The position numbers and the translations under genes were made by a program. This document shows positions 1 through 5,327 of a DNA stretch of 5,327 bases, piece by piece. Origin of the DNA: UBA1672 sp964015995 (GTDB taxonomy: Bacteria; Pseudomonadota; Alphaproteobacteria; Micavibrionales; Micavibrionaceae); the NCBI GenBank assembly GCA_964015995.1, contig CAXHFH010000127.1, forward strand, positions 1 to 5,327, read 5' to 3'. Below the pieces are notes generated by a model, which worked only from the letters and a program-made list of their open reading frames with translations, did no database searches and was not told the DNA's origin. Within the stretch, counting starts at the first letter, position 1. Each line of letters begins with the position of its first letter.

Positions 1-41
1 CTCAGACGTCTCGTGGGCTCGGAGATGTGTATAAGAGACAG
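1..41. other. Illumina Nextera adapter (library artefact)
   Basis: Positions 8-41 are identical to the 34-base Nextera read-2 transposase adapter. It begins GTCTCGTGGGCTCGG and ends with the 19-base Tn5 mosaic end AGATGTGTATAAGAGACAG at 23-41. The first seven bases (CTCAGAC) lie where the i7 index would sit; I cannot say which index. This is known library chemistry and not part of the genome. Read on the minus strand it encodes the well-known contaminant peptide CLLYTSPSPRD and then, at 2-4, a TGA stop that falsely closes the gene at the left edge. Genomic sequence begins at about position 42. Confidence 0.98.
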
Positions 42-886
42 TCCGTCTGTTGTGCATCAGCGGCGTCCGTAGCCTTCTCCTTAATATGATCTGCCGGATC
101 ATACACTTTGACATGGCCCATAGATTCAAGAACTTTGTATAAATCTTCAATAGAGCAACCGAGCCATTCTGCCATTTCATGGCGCGCCTGAAATTTACCC
201 TTATCCGCGTGATCATAAACACATGATACAACACGGTCGAGCATATCAATACGCACGGCACGCCCGCCATATAAAGGATAACCGATTGATCTGTAATAAA
301 CGGGGTCAGCGTTTTCATCTTCTATTTTGACCGAAACAATACCATCCGCAGGGACTTTCGCCGGCAAGTCGTGACCATTGAAAATGGATAATAACAATGC
401 ACGCAAACGCACCGCAGCAGGCTTATTAAGTTCTGGCATAAAGGCCAAAATAGGCCCTAAACGGATTTTCTTCGCACGTAAATCTGTGCGCGTCTCTGGT
501 GTCAGTTGTGTTATTAATTCCTCTAAGTCTTCGCGTGGAACAATCCCCAAACCATCATACACTCTGGCAGCTATCTGAGACACAGGATCATCCTTAACAG
601 AAACACCAACGGGCACTTCCAACAAGACAAGGGTTTCAATCGTTTCAGACAAATAGCCCTTGAACCATAATTTCAAATGATTTTCAGTTTCTTGCGCATC
701 ATGCTTGGATGTCAAATCACTCTCTATAACCTTTACCAAAGGCTTTAAAGGGTGCTCACCTTTTTCTAAAACAGCAACCGGAACACCCGGCACAGGATTG
801 TTGATCTTCTCTTGCCACAGAATTTGTCCTTCTGGCGATAAAGAGAATTGGATATTTTTTGAATCTAGCATAAGTTCCAAACGCAT
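42..886 (-). CDS. Helicase-like C-terminal region protein, 3' end missing (contig edge)
   Basis: This gene is partial at its 3' end. Residues 1-281 are native, residue 282 straddles the adapter junction, and the apparent tail CLLYTSPSPRDV plus its stop is adapter. The visible protein resembles, from memory of the family, the part following the motor domains in the large alphaproteobacterial Suv3-like helicases. The matching segments are: ILWQEK...VPVAVLEKG near residues 22-43; RLGPILAFMPELNKPAAVRL near 142-161, running on into RALLLSI; GYPLYGGRAVRIDMLDRV at 202-219; and WLGCSIEDLYKVLESMGH at 241-258. The K/A-rich stretch from about 268 resembles the start of the usual charged tail. No Walker A, DEAD-type box or other motor motif is present. 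An in-frame stop lies upstream at 908-910, and the space beyond belongs to an opposite-strand gene, so the motor is not simply out of frame next door. There is no good Shine-Dalgarno before the ATG at 886; Met6 (ATG at 871-869) is an alternative start. It may be a stand-alone accessory protein or a decayed remnant. The family call is moderate, the reading frame fairly sure. Confidence 0.6.
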
Positions 887-923
887 TGTTATTTTGTATG
901 AGGCATATTAATGCAGTTTATCC

Positions 924-952
924 TTGGACTCATCAAGAGTTTTTGTTTAAAT
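924..952 (+). promoter_or_regulatory. Weak sigma70-like promoter candidate
   Basis: TTGGAC at 924-929 and TTAAAT at 947-952 are separated by 17 bases and lie about 45 bases before the ATG at 997. Each hexamer matches the consensus only partly (about 3/6 and 4/6). The spacing and position are right, but in AT-rich DNA such a match is expected often by chance. Confidence 0.25.
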
Positions 953-984
953 TCGCCGAACAACAATAATTAATTGCTCTTATT

Positions 985-990
985 AAAGGA
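985..990 (+). promoter_or_regulatory. Ribosome binding site AAAGGA
   Basis: AAAGGA lies 6 bases before the ATG at 997 and fixes that start codon. The local context AAAGGAAAAATT is nearly the same as the one preceding rph (AAAGGAAAATTACT), so this is probably the usual strong ribosome binding site of this genome. Confidence 0.8.
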
Positions 991-996
991 AAAATT

Positions 997-2583
997 ATGG
1001 CGCGCCTTACATATTTACTCGCTGCTTTGGTACTCATCCCCTTCAACTATGCCCACGCTTTGCAAATCAATCAGCAAGGTGCGGATACGCTCAAGGCCTC
1101 TTTTCAAGACCTCCTTGATTACCAAAAAACCGTAAACGATGCTCTCGGCTCAGTGCGCATAGAATACAAAGGCGATCTCACCGTTAAACAGGAAGCAACC
1201 TACTACGCCGTTACCTTTCCGCATGTCTTTATTCGGGGCCCTAAAATTGAAGGTGTACCTGATGACAATACAGTCTTTGATATGGGCGTCATCAAGATCA
1301 ATGCCATCCCCGACGATAAGCCGGGTTACTGGAAAACAGTCATGACGTTCCCTTCTAAAATGACTCTAAAAGGTGAAAAGCCGGAAGATAATTTTAGTAT
1401 TAACTTCGCTGATCAAAAATCCATTGCTCTATTTAGTGAAAGGCTCGGTTACTTCACGAAGTTAGACATGAATCTGTCTGGCATCTCCTTTCAAGCCGCA
1501 GGTCAAGACGTTGGCGTTAATATCGGTGGCCTTCAAGGTTATATGAAGTTCGAAGAGAAAGATGACGGTACATTCTCCGGCCCTGGTCACGTTTTGCTGA
1601 CGAATCTTAACATTGCACCACCAACCGAAGCTGAAAAATTCAATGTTGGTGAGTTCAAGGCCGACTTTTCCATGCAAGATATGAAAATGCCGACGCTGAA
1701 GGAATATCAAGCAAAGCTCATGAAACATGCAGAAACGTTTGAAAGCTTACAAAGCTTGGGAACTCCCGAAGAAGAAGCACAAATGGACGGCAATGCGATC
1801 TTGAACATGATGATGGATCTGTACAATTTTGATATGAATGGCTTCACGTTCGAATATAGTGCGAAAGACATCAATGTGAGCTCTGATCTGGAAAACCAAT
1901 TCCGTGATTTTGATACATTACAAATCGGTTCAGCCTCTTTGGGCTTCGGCTTCCAAAACCTCAAGAGCGAAAAAGGCACCATGGCGATCAAAAGCACTTA
2001 TGACACGGTCAAAATGACGCCAATTGATCCGGAATATAAGGATGTTATCCCACAAAAAATGAATATGAACATTCAAGCCTTGAACATTCCTTATGGTGCA
2101 TTAACTCAGATTGCTACCAATACAGCCAAAGCCATCGCAACAGACCCAGAATCTGCTCAAATGGCTGGCTTGGGTGTGCTGATGCGTTTACCTGCGATTT
2201 TGGCACAGGCCGGAACGCAAATTGTCGTTGAGAAGAACGGTGCAAGCAACAGCACTTATGATTTCGGCATTGGCGGAAAAGTCATGACCGATCTAAGTGC
2301 TATGTCCGGCTTTACAGCGCAATTCAATGCATTATTCGAAGGCTTGGATGCTCTGCATGCCATCGCCAAGAAAAACGCAGCCAACACAAACAGCGCAAAC
2401 TCAGGTCAGTTTGCGCAAATGGCAGCAAGCCTTGAAAGCTTGAAAGCGGTTGGTAAGGCACAAAAAGGCCCGAACGGAAAGCCTGCCTATGCCTATGACA
2501 TTCAGGCGAATGCTCAGGGGCAATTCCTTGTGAACGGCCAAGATGCTGCGACTGTTTTCTCCCCCGCACCACCGCCACAGTAA
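997..2583 (+). CDS. Exported protein of unknown function (528 aa)
   Basis: The start is fixed by AAAGGA six bases upstream and by an immediate Sec signal peptide: short basic n-region MAR, hydrophobic stretch at residues 5-16, and an AHA signal peptidase I site at 19-21, giving a mature protein from Leu22. There is no lipobox, no later membrane segment and no cysteine anywhere, so a periplasmic or cell-surface protein is likely. The mature chain appears beta-rich. Two stretches look alike: about 155-210 (LDMNLSGISF... ending NLNIAPP) and about 277-345 (FDMNGFTFEY... with LQIGSASLGF, ending VKMTPIDP). An Ala/Gln-rich, probably helical part follows at 365-405 and 440-490. The end has YAYDIQANAQGQFLVNGQ (498-515) and a proline-rich SPAPPPQ tail. 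The 'G-x-hydrophobic-x-V-N-G' ending and the repeated beta modules recall DUF945/DUF2125-type periplasmic proteins, but only loosely; I do not assign it to either family. It is a single gene between its own leader and a terminator, with tandem stops TAATAA. Confidence 0.9.
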   Translation: MARLTYLLAALVLIPFNYAHALQINQQGADTLKASFQDLLDYQKTVNDALGSVRIEYKGDLTVKQEATYYAVTFPHVFIRGPKIEGVPDDNTVFDMGVIKINAIPDDKPGYWKTVMTFPSKMTLKGEKPEDNFSINFADQKSIALFSERLGYFTKLDMNLSGISFQAAGQDVGVNIGGLQGYMKFEEKDDGTFSGPGHVLLTNLNIAPPTEAEKFNVGEFKADFSMQDMKMPTLKEYQAKLMKHAETFESLQSLGTPEEEAQMDGNAILNMMMDLYNFDMNGFTFEYSAKDINVSSDLENQFRDFDTLQIGSASLGFGFQNLKSEKGTMAIKSTYDTVKMTPIDPEYKDVIPQKMNMNIQALNIPYGALTQIATNTAKAIATDPESAQMAGLGVLMRLPAILAQAGTQIVVEKNGASNSTYDFGIGGKVMTDLSAMSGFTAQFNALFEGLDALHAIAKKNAANTNSANSGQFAQMAASLESLKAVGKAQKGPNGKPAYAYDIQANAQGQFLVNGQDAATVFSPAPPPQ

Positions 2584-2609
2584 TAAACGGAATATATAAT
2601 TCAATAAGG

Positions 2610-2637
2610 CGGGGCTGATCACTAGCCCCGTTTTTTT
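2610..2637 (+). terminator. Intrinsic terminator of the exported-protein gene
   Basis: A perfect 7-bp stem, CGGGGCT (2610-2616) with AGCCCCG (2624-2630), encloses a 7-base loop and is followed at once by seven T (2631-2637). It lies 26 bases past the TAA at 2581-2583. Read from the other side, the sequence after the hairpin (GCCTTATTGAATT) is not T-rich, so it should work mainly for plus-strand transcripts. The T-tract overlaps the hemW stop codon on the other strand. Confidence 0.92.
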
Positions 2638-3793
2638 ATTTGAGGATATAAGGAATAAGGGCGTTCAAACGCAGTAAACCTTCACGCGTTAGCTTCAAGT
2701 TATCGCCACCTTTGATTACCCAGCCCTGATCAATGCTGCTTTGAAGTTTATTCGCATCAACCATATCGGAGAAAGCCTTCCCCGATTTTGCTTCAACCGT
2801 TGCAATCGAAATACCCTCTCGCAAACGCAAGCCCATCATAAGGCACTCGTTGAAACGGTCTTCTTGCGTTAGCCTTTCTAACTCATGCGCACCGTGACCA
2901 TTCTTGCCCACGCGCTCTAACCATATTTCAGGTGCGGCATGATCCCTACTCGCAAACTTCTGATTCCCCTGAACAAAGCGTCCATGTGCGCCTGCGCCAA
3001 CGCCTATATAATCCGCCATGTGCCAATAAATCAGGTTATGGCGGCATGCGTGGCCTTCTTTGGCATGATTAGATACCTCATAAGCAGGCAAGCCGGCATT
3101 CTCCAGAACATCCTGCGTTAAATGATAAAACTCCGCGCCGTGCACATCATCGGGAATAGCGAACTCCCCACGGGAATGGCGCATATAAAACGGTGTATTA
3201 CGTTCAATGGTGAGTTGATAAAGAGATAAATGACCATTCGATAATGCGACTGCCTGCTTTAATTCCTTTTCCCAATTCTCAAGCGTTTGGTTTGGGCGGG
3301 CATAAATCAAATCAAAGCTACTGCGCTCAAAATGTGTTTTGGCTAGCTCAATAGCCTTTAGAGCCTCATCAACATTATGCCCACGACCAAAAAACTTTAA
3401 ATCCTCGTCATTCAATGCCTGTACGCCCAAAGACACTCTGTTTATTCCCGCATCCCTAAACGCAAGCAATTTATCATTTTCCACAGATGTTGGGTTAGCC
3501 TCTAACGTAATTTCGATATCATTCGCCACACGCCAGAGTGATTGCACGGCATCAATAATGGTTGCCACCGTTTCCGGCTCCATCAGTGATGGCGTACCAC
3601 CACCAAAGAAAATGGAGACTATTTGTTTATCAGGAATAATTTCTGCGTAATGTTTCAGGGATTGAACATAAGCTTCCGCCCACTGTTTTTGATCTAATTC
3701 CTCACGGACATGCGCGTTGAAATCACAATAAGGGCAGCGCGACTCACAAAAAGGCCAGTGGATATAAACGCCCATTTGTTCTGGACGGAACAT
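2636..3793 (-). CDS. hemW: HemW, radical-SAM heme chaperone (HemN-like)
   Basis: This is a 385-residue radical SAM protein, of usual length for HemW. The iron-sulfur motif CESRCPYCDFN uses Cys16, Cys20 and Cys23. The Phe at 25, where true oxygen-independent coproporphyrinogen oxidase HemN has a further Cys, together with CDFN, points to HemW and away from HemN. Other family motifs are GGGTPS (64-69, SAM binding), LEANP (97-101), NRVSLGVQ (118-125), FDLIYARPNQT (160-170, the alphaproteobacterial form), YQLTIERNT (192-200), YEVSNHA (238-244), HNLIYW (252-257) and GVGAGAH (264-270). The C-terminal part (about 310-385) is the HemN_C-like region. HemW proteins bind heme and are thought to deliver it to target hemoproteins in the cytoplasm or at the membrane; older annotations call them coproporphyrinogen III oxidase. 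It is the last gene of the rph-rdgB-hemW operon, 4 bases after rdgB. AAAGGGG at 3809-3803, inside the end of rdgB, is 9 bases upstream and supports this ATG over Met7. Confidence 0.96.
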   Translation of the reverse strand: MFRPEQMGVYIHWPFCESRCPYCDFNAHVREELDQKQWAEAYVQSLKHYAEIIPDKQIVSIFFGGGTPSLMEPETVATIIDAVQSLWRVANDIEITLEANPTSVENDKLLAFRDAGINRVSLGVQALNDEDLKFFGRGHNVDEALKAIELAKTHFERSSFDLIYARPNQTLENWEKELKQAVALSNGHLSLYQLTIERNTPFYMRHSRGEFAIPDDVHGAEFYHLTQDVLENAGLPAYEVSNHAKEGHACRHNLIYWHMADYIGVGAGAHGRFVQGNQKFASRDHAAPEIWLERVGKNGHGAHELERLTQEDRFNECLMMGLRLREGISIATVEAKSGKAFSDMVDANKLQSSIDQGWVIKGGDNLKLTREGLLRLNALIPYILK

Positions 3794-3797
3794 ATCC

Positions 3798-4397
3798 TTA
3801 CACCCCTTTCAGGCAGTTTTTGACAAGAAGATCAAAAGCATTGGCACGATGAGAGATCGCATGTTTATCGCTTGGCGCCATCTCCGCGAAGGTAATATCA
3901 TAACCATCGGCCTGAAAAACAGGATCATAGCCGAACCCTTTATCACCGCGCATCGGCCATATAATTGTGCCGTTCACACGCCCCTCAAACACTTCCGAAT
4001 GCCCATCAGGCCAACCAAGCGCAAGTACACACACGAAATAGGCGCTTCGATCCTCAGTACCCCCAAGAGCCTCGTGTACCTTTTGCATCGCCAGATTAAA
4101 ATCTTTCTCTGGCCCGCCCCAACGCGCTGAATAAATACCGGGATCACCGTTTAAAGCATTCACTGCTAAACCACTATCATCCGCGAGCGACACCCTTCCA
4201 CTAGCTTGCGCCGCAGCTTGTGCCTTTAAAATCGCATTTTCAGCAAAGGTTTTTCCGGTTTCTTCAGGCTCAGGCAAATCGAGGTCACCTGCGGTCACGA
4301 ATGTTTTGACATATGGCGCAAGTAATTCGGAAATCTCGCGCGCTTTCCCGTTATTGTGGGTCGCTATCAATAATTCATCACCGTCAAATATGCGCAT
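3798..4397 (-). CDS. rdgB: RdgB/HAM1 family XTP/dITP pyrophosphatase
   Basis: This is a 199-residue HAM1/RdgB family nucleotide pyrophosphatase of normal length. Family members hydrolyse dITP, dXTP and ITP to the monophosphate and pyrophosphate, keeping deaminated purines out of DNA and RNA. Visible motifs are THNNGKAREI (13-22, the usual T-x-N-x-GK substrate loop), TFAENAILKA (50-59), ADDSGL (72-77) with the metal-binding and catalytic Asp pair, DPGIYSARW (85-93), GFGYDPVF (154-161, base recognition), FAEM (170-173), Lys178 and SHRA (182-185). All expected key residues are present. It is a cytoplasmic enzyme acting as a homodimer in known members. The start lies 3 bases after the rph stop, and the Shine-Dalgarno GAAGG (4410-4406), within the last codons of rph, is 8 bases upstream, suggesting coupled translation. 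Only 4 bases separate it from hemW. Confidence 0.97.
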   Translation of the reverse strand: MRIFDGDELLIATHNNGKAREISELLAPYVKTFVTAGDLDLPEPEETGKTFAENAILKAQAAAQASGRVSLADDSGLAVNALNGDPGIYSARWGGPEKDFNLAMQKVHEALGGTEDRSAYFVCVLALGWPDGHSEVFEGRVNGTIIWPMRGDKGFGYDPVFQADGYDITFAEMAPSDKHAISHRANAFDLLVKNCLKGV

Positions 4398-4400
4398 ATC

Positions 4401-5120
4401 CTATGCCTTCAATATCGCGTTTTGTTTTTCCGTAAGCTCGCCACACCCTTTTTGTGCCAGAGCGAGTAAAGACAGAAATTCTTGTTCACTAAACGGCTCT
4501 TTTTCTGCTGTGCCTTGAATTTCACAGATACCGCCCTTGCCTGTGATAACAAAGTTCGCATCCGTATCGGCATCAGAATCCTCATCATAATCCAAATCAA
4601 GAACAGGTGTACCTTTATAAACGCCACATGAAATCGCGGACACACTGTCCGTTAACGGACTTTCATCCAGTACGCCGATATTTTCAAGATGCTGAAAAGC
4701 CAAAGCAAGCGCAACAAACCCACCCGTGATAGACGCCGTGCGTGTACCACCATCGGCTTGGATCACATCGCAATCTACACGAACCTGACGCTCGCCCAGT
4801 TTTTGCATATCGACAACCGCGCGCAAGGCACGGCCGATAAGACGCTGAATTTCCTGCGTGCGGCCGGATTGCTTGCCACGTGCAGCTTCACGGTCCATCC
4901 GCGAATGGGTAGAACGTGGTAACATACCATATTCTGCAGTGACCCACCCCTTACCACTATTTTTCATCCAGCCCGGGACTTTTTCCTCAACGCTCGCGGT
5001 GCATAAAACATGTGTATCGCCGCACTTGATAAGGCATGAGCCTTCCGCGTACTTAGCGTAATTAGGGATAATTTCGATTGTTCTCATATCGTCGGCACTG
5101 CGGCCAGATGGGCGTGTCAT
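4401..5120 (-). CDS. rph: Ribonuclease PH
   Basis: This is a 239-residue RNase PH, full length for the family. It is a phosphate-dependent 3'-5' exoribonuclease that trims the 3' ends of tRNA precursors and other RNAs, working in the cytoplasm as a hexameric ring. Motifs in order are RPSGR (3-7), GDTHVLCTASVEE (34-46), WVTAEYGMLPRST (59-71), GRTQEIQRLIGRALRA (86-101), DCDVIQADGGTRTASI (116-131) with the phosphate-binding GGTR, and the acidic DLDYDEDSDADTDAN (175-189) that holds the metal-binding Asp residues. Start choice: MTRPSGR is the conserved N-terminus and AAAGGA (5134-5129) lies 8 bases upstream of the ATG, which excludes Met12. It is the first gene of the operon with rdgB and hemW. 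No frameshift or missing motif is seen; the C-terminal tail past about residue 230 is short and polar. Confidence 0.98.
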   Translation of the reverse strand: MTRPSGRSADDMRTIEIIPNYAKYAEGSCLIKCGDTHVLCTASVEEKVPGWMKNSGKGWVTAEYGMLPRSTHSRMDREAARGKQSGRTQEIQRLIGRALRAVVDMQKLGERQVRVDCDVIQADGGTRTASITGGFVALALAFQHLENIGVLDESPLTDSVSAISCGVYKGTPVLDLDYDEDSDADTDANFVITGKGGICEIQGTAEKEPFSEQEFLSLLALAQKGCGELTEKQNAILKA

Positions 5121-5249
5121 AGTAATTTTCCTTTATTGCTGTCCCATGCTTTTTGGCGGGAAAACAACAATAAATCAAGATAAGTTTTGCCTAATAATGA
5201 AAACCGCGCTAAAGTTATGGTTAAATTAGATTATTTGGGTTTTATCACT
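5121..5249. other. Divergent intergenic region between rph and right-edge gene
   Basis: This AT-rich spacer must hold the rph operon promoter (leftward) and that of the right-edge gene (rightward). Leftward, only the Shine-Dalgarno AAAGGA (5134-5129) is clear; no convincing -35/-10 pair was found. Rightward, TTGCCT (5187-5192) and TAAAGT (5210-5215), 17 bases apart, are a weak candidate. No CIRCE inverted repeat, the operator expected if hrcA or another heat-shock gene were next to rph, is visible. Confidence 0.6.
5187..5215 (+). promoter_or_regulatory. Weak promoter candidate for right-edge gene
   Basis: TTGCCT (5187-5192) and TAAAGT (5210-5215) have a 17-base spacer, each matching about 4 of 6 consensus positions. 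Transcription would begin near 5222, which fits the ATG at 5250 and would exclude the alternative ATG at 5217. The match is weak and unsupported by anything else. Confidence 0.2.
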
Positions 5250-5327
5250 ATGGTACAAAAATTACTTTTCTCGTTTCTTTTCACTTTCATGGCAGCAACT
5301 TTTTTTATCAGCTCCTCTGCACATGCG
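5250..5327 (+). CDS. Start of an exported protein (signal peptide only, cut by window end)
   Basis: Only 26 codons are visible and the frame is open to the last base. They form a textbook Sec signal peptide: MVQK as the basic n-region, a hydrophobic core of LLFSFLFTFMAATFFI at residues 5-20, then SSSAHA with an AHA signal peptidase I site at 24-26. The mature protein lies beyond the window, so its function cannot be told. An in-frame ATG at 5217 would add 11 residues (MVKLDYLGFIT) before this start and give a longer n-region; neither start has a good Shine-Dalgarno, and the choice of 5250 rests on the signal-peptide shape. The AHA site is the same as in the exported protein at 997-2583. It diverges from the rph operon. 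Confidence 0.7.
   Translation, partial: MVQKLLFSFLFTFMAATFFISSSAHA

Larger units (their letters stand above)
887..996. other. Divergent intergenic region
   Basis: This is an AT-rich spacer between the minus-strand helicase-like gene and the plus-strand exported-protein gene, so it should hold promoters for both. On the plus side there is a weak sigma70-like candidate and a good Shine-Dalgarno (see the separate entries). On the minus side TAATAT at about 903-908 could serve as a -10 with a very short leader, but I see no convincing -35. No RNA gene or operator palindrome was recognised. Confidence 0.6.

Noticed and set aside
23..41. Tn5/IS50-like mosaic end, which could be read as a transposon end
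   Set aside because: It is continuous with the upstream adapter portion (8-22) used only in Nextera libraries, so it is a laboratory sequence and not a resident transposon.
378..578. Plus-strand open frame inside the helicase-like gene
   Set aside because: It lies antisense within a longer frame with family resemblance, has no ribosome binding site and encodes no recognisable protein.
970..986. Paired TTAA sequences that might be a CtrA site before the exported-protein gene
   Set aside because: TTAA at 970-973 and 983-986 are 9 bases apart; the CtrA motif needs 7, and the sequence is AT-rich.
1462..1997. Two overlapping minus-strand open frames within the exported-protein gene
   Set aside because: They are antisense to a strong gene with signal peptide, ribosome binding site and terminator, and have no motifs of their own.
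3339..3650. Plus-strand 103-codon open frame antisense to hemW
   Set aside because: hemW shows conserved radical SAM motifs across this region; the antisense frame has no motif or ribosome binding site.
2636..3793. Annotation of this gene as oxygen-independent coproporphyrinogen oxidase HemN
   Set aside because: The cysteine motif ends CPYCDFN, with Phe in place of the extra HemN cysteine, and the length and motifs fit HemW.
5151..5164. TTTTGGCGGGAAAA as a possible operator in the rph promoter region
   Set aside because: Only the outer TTTT/AAAA are symmetric; the central GGCGGG is not palindromic and there is no second copy.

Overview
The window looks like chromosome from a moderate-GC alphaproteobacterium. 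The evidence is the housekeeping cluster rph-rdgB-hemW, the HemW signature DLIYARP, and a left-edge gene resembling the C-terminal region of the large Suv3-like helicase found in alphaproteobacteria. The lineage below class level cannot be fixed from this sequence. The left end is not natural DNA: positions 8-41 are an exact Illumina Nextera (Tn5) transposase adapter, so this is the end of an untrimmed assembly contig.

Layout from left to right. Positions 1-41 are adapter and probable index sequence. Positions 42-886 (minus) encode a protein matching only the C-terminal part of the helicase-like family; its own C-terminus is cut off by the adapter. Positions 887-996 are a divergent intergenic region. 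Positions 997-2583 (plus) encode a 528-residue, cysteine-free exported protein of unknown function, followed by a clear intrinsic terminator at about 2610-2637. Converging on that terminator is a tight minus-strand operon, read from the right: rph (RNase PH, 5120-4401), rdgB (dITP/XTP pyrophosphatase, 4397-3798) and hemW (radical-SAM heme chaperone family, 3793-2636). The gaps between these genes are only 3 and 4 bases. Positions 5121-5249 are a second divergent intergenic region. At the right edge a plus-strand gene starts at 5250, of which only the signal peptide is visible.

The operon joins tRNA 3'-end maturation (RNase PH), cleansing of the nucleotide pool (RdgB) and heme handling (HemW). 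The three have no single shared pathway but are commonly neighbours in alphaproteobacteria. Each downstream gene has its Shine-Dalgarno sequence inside the last codons of the gene before it, which suggests coupled translation. The two exported proteins read away from these cytoplasmic genes on the opposite strand.

I do not see a mobile element, CRISPR array, RNA gene or a recognisable new multi-gene system. The points most worth a second look are the helicase C-terminal region without its motor, the unknown exported protein with two possibly related modules, and the adapter contamination that creates a false protein end.
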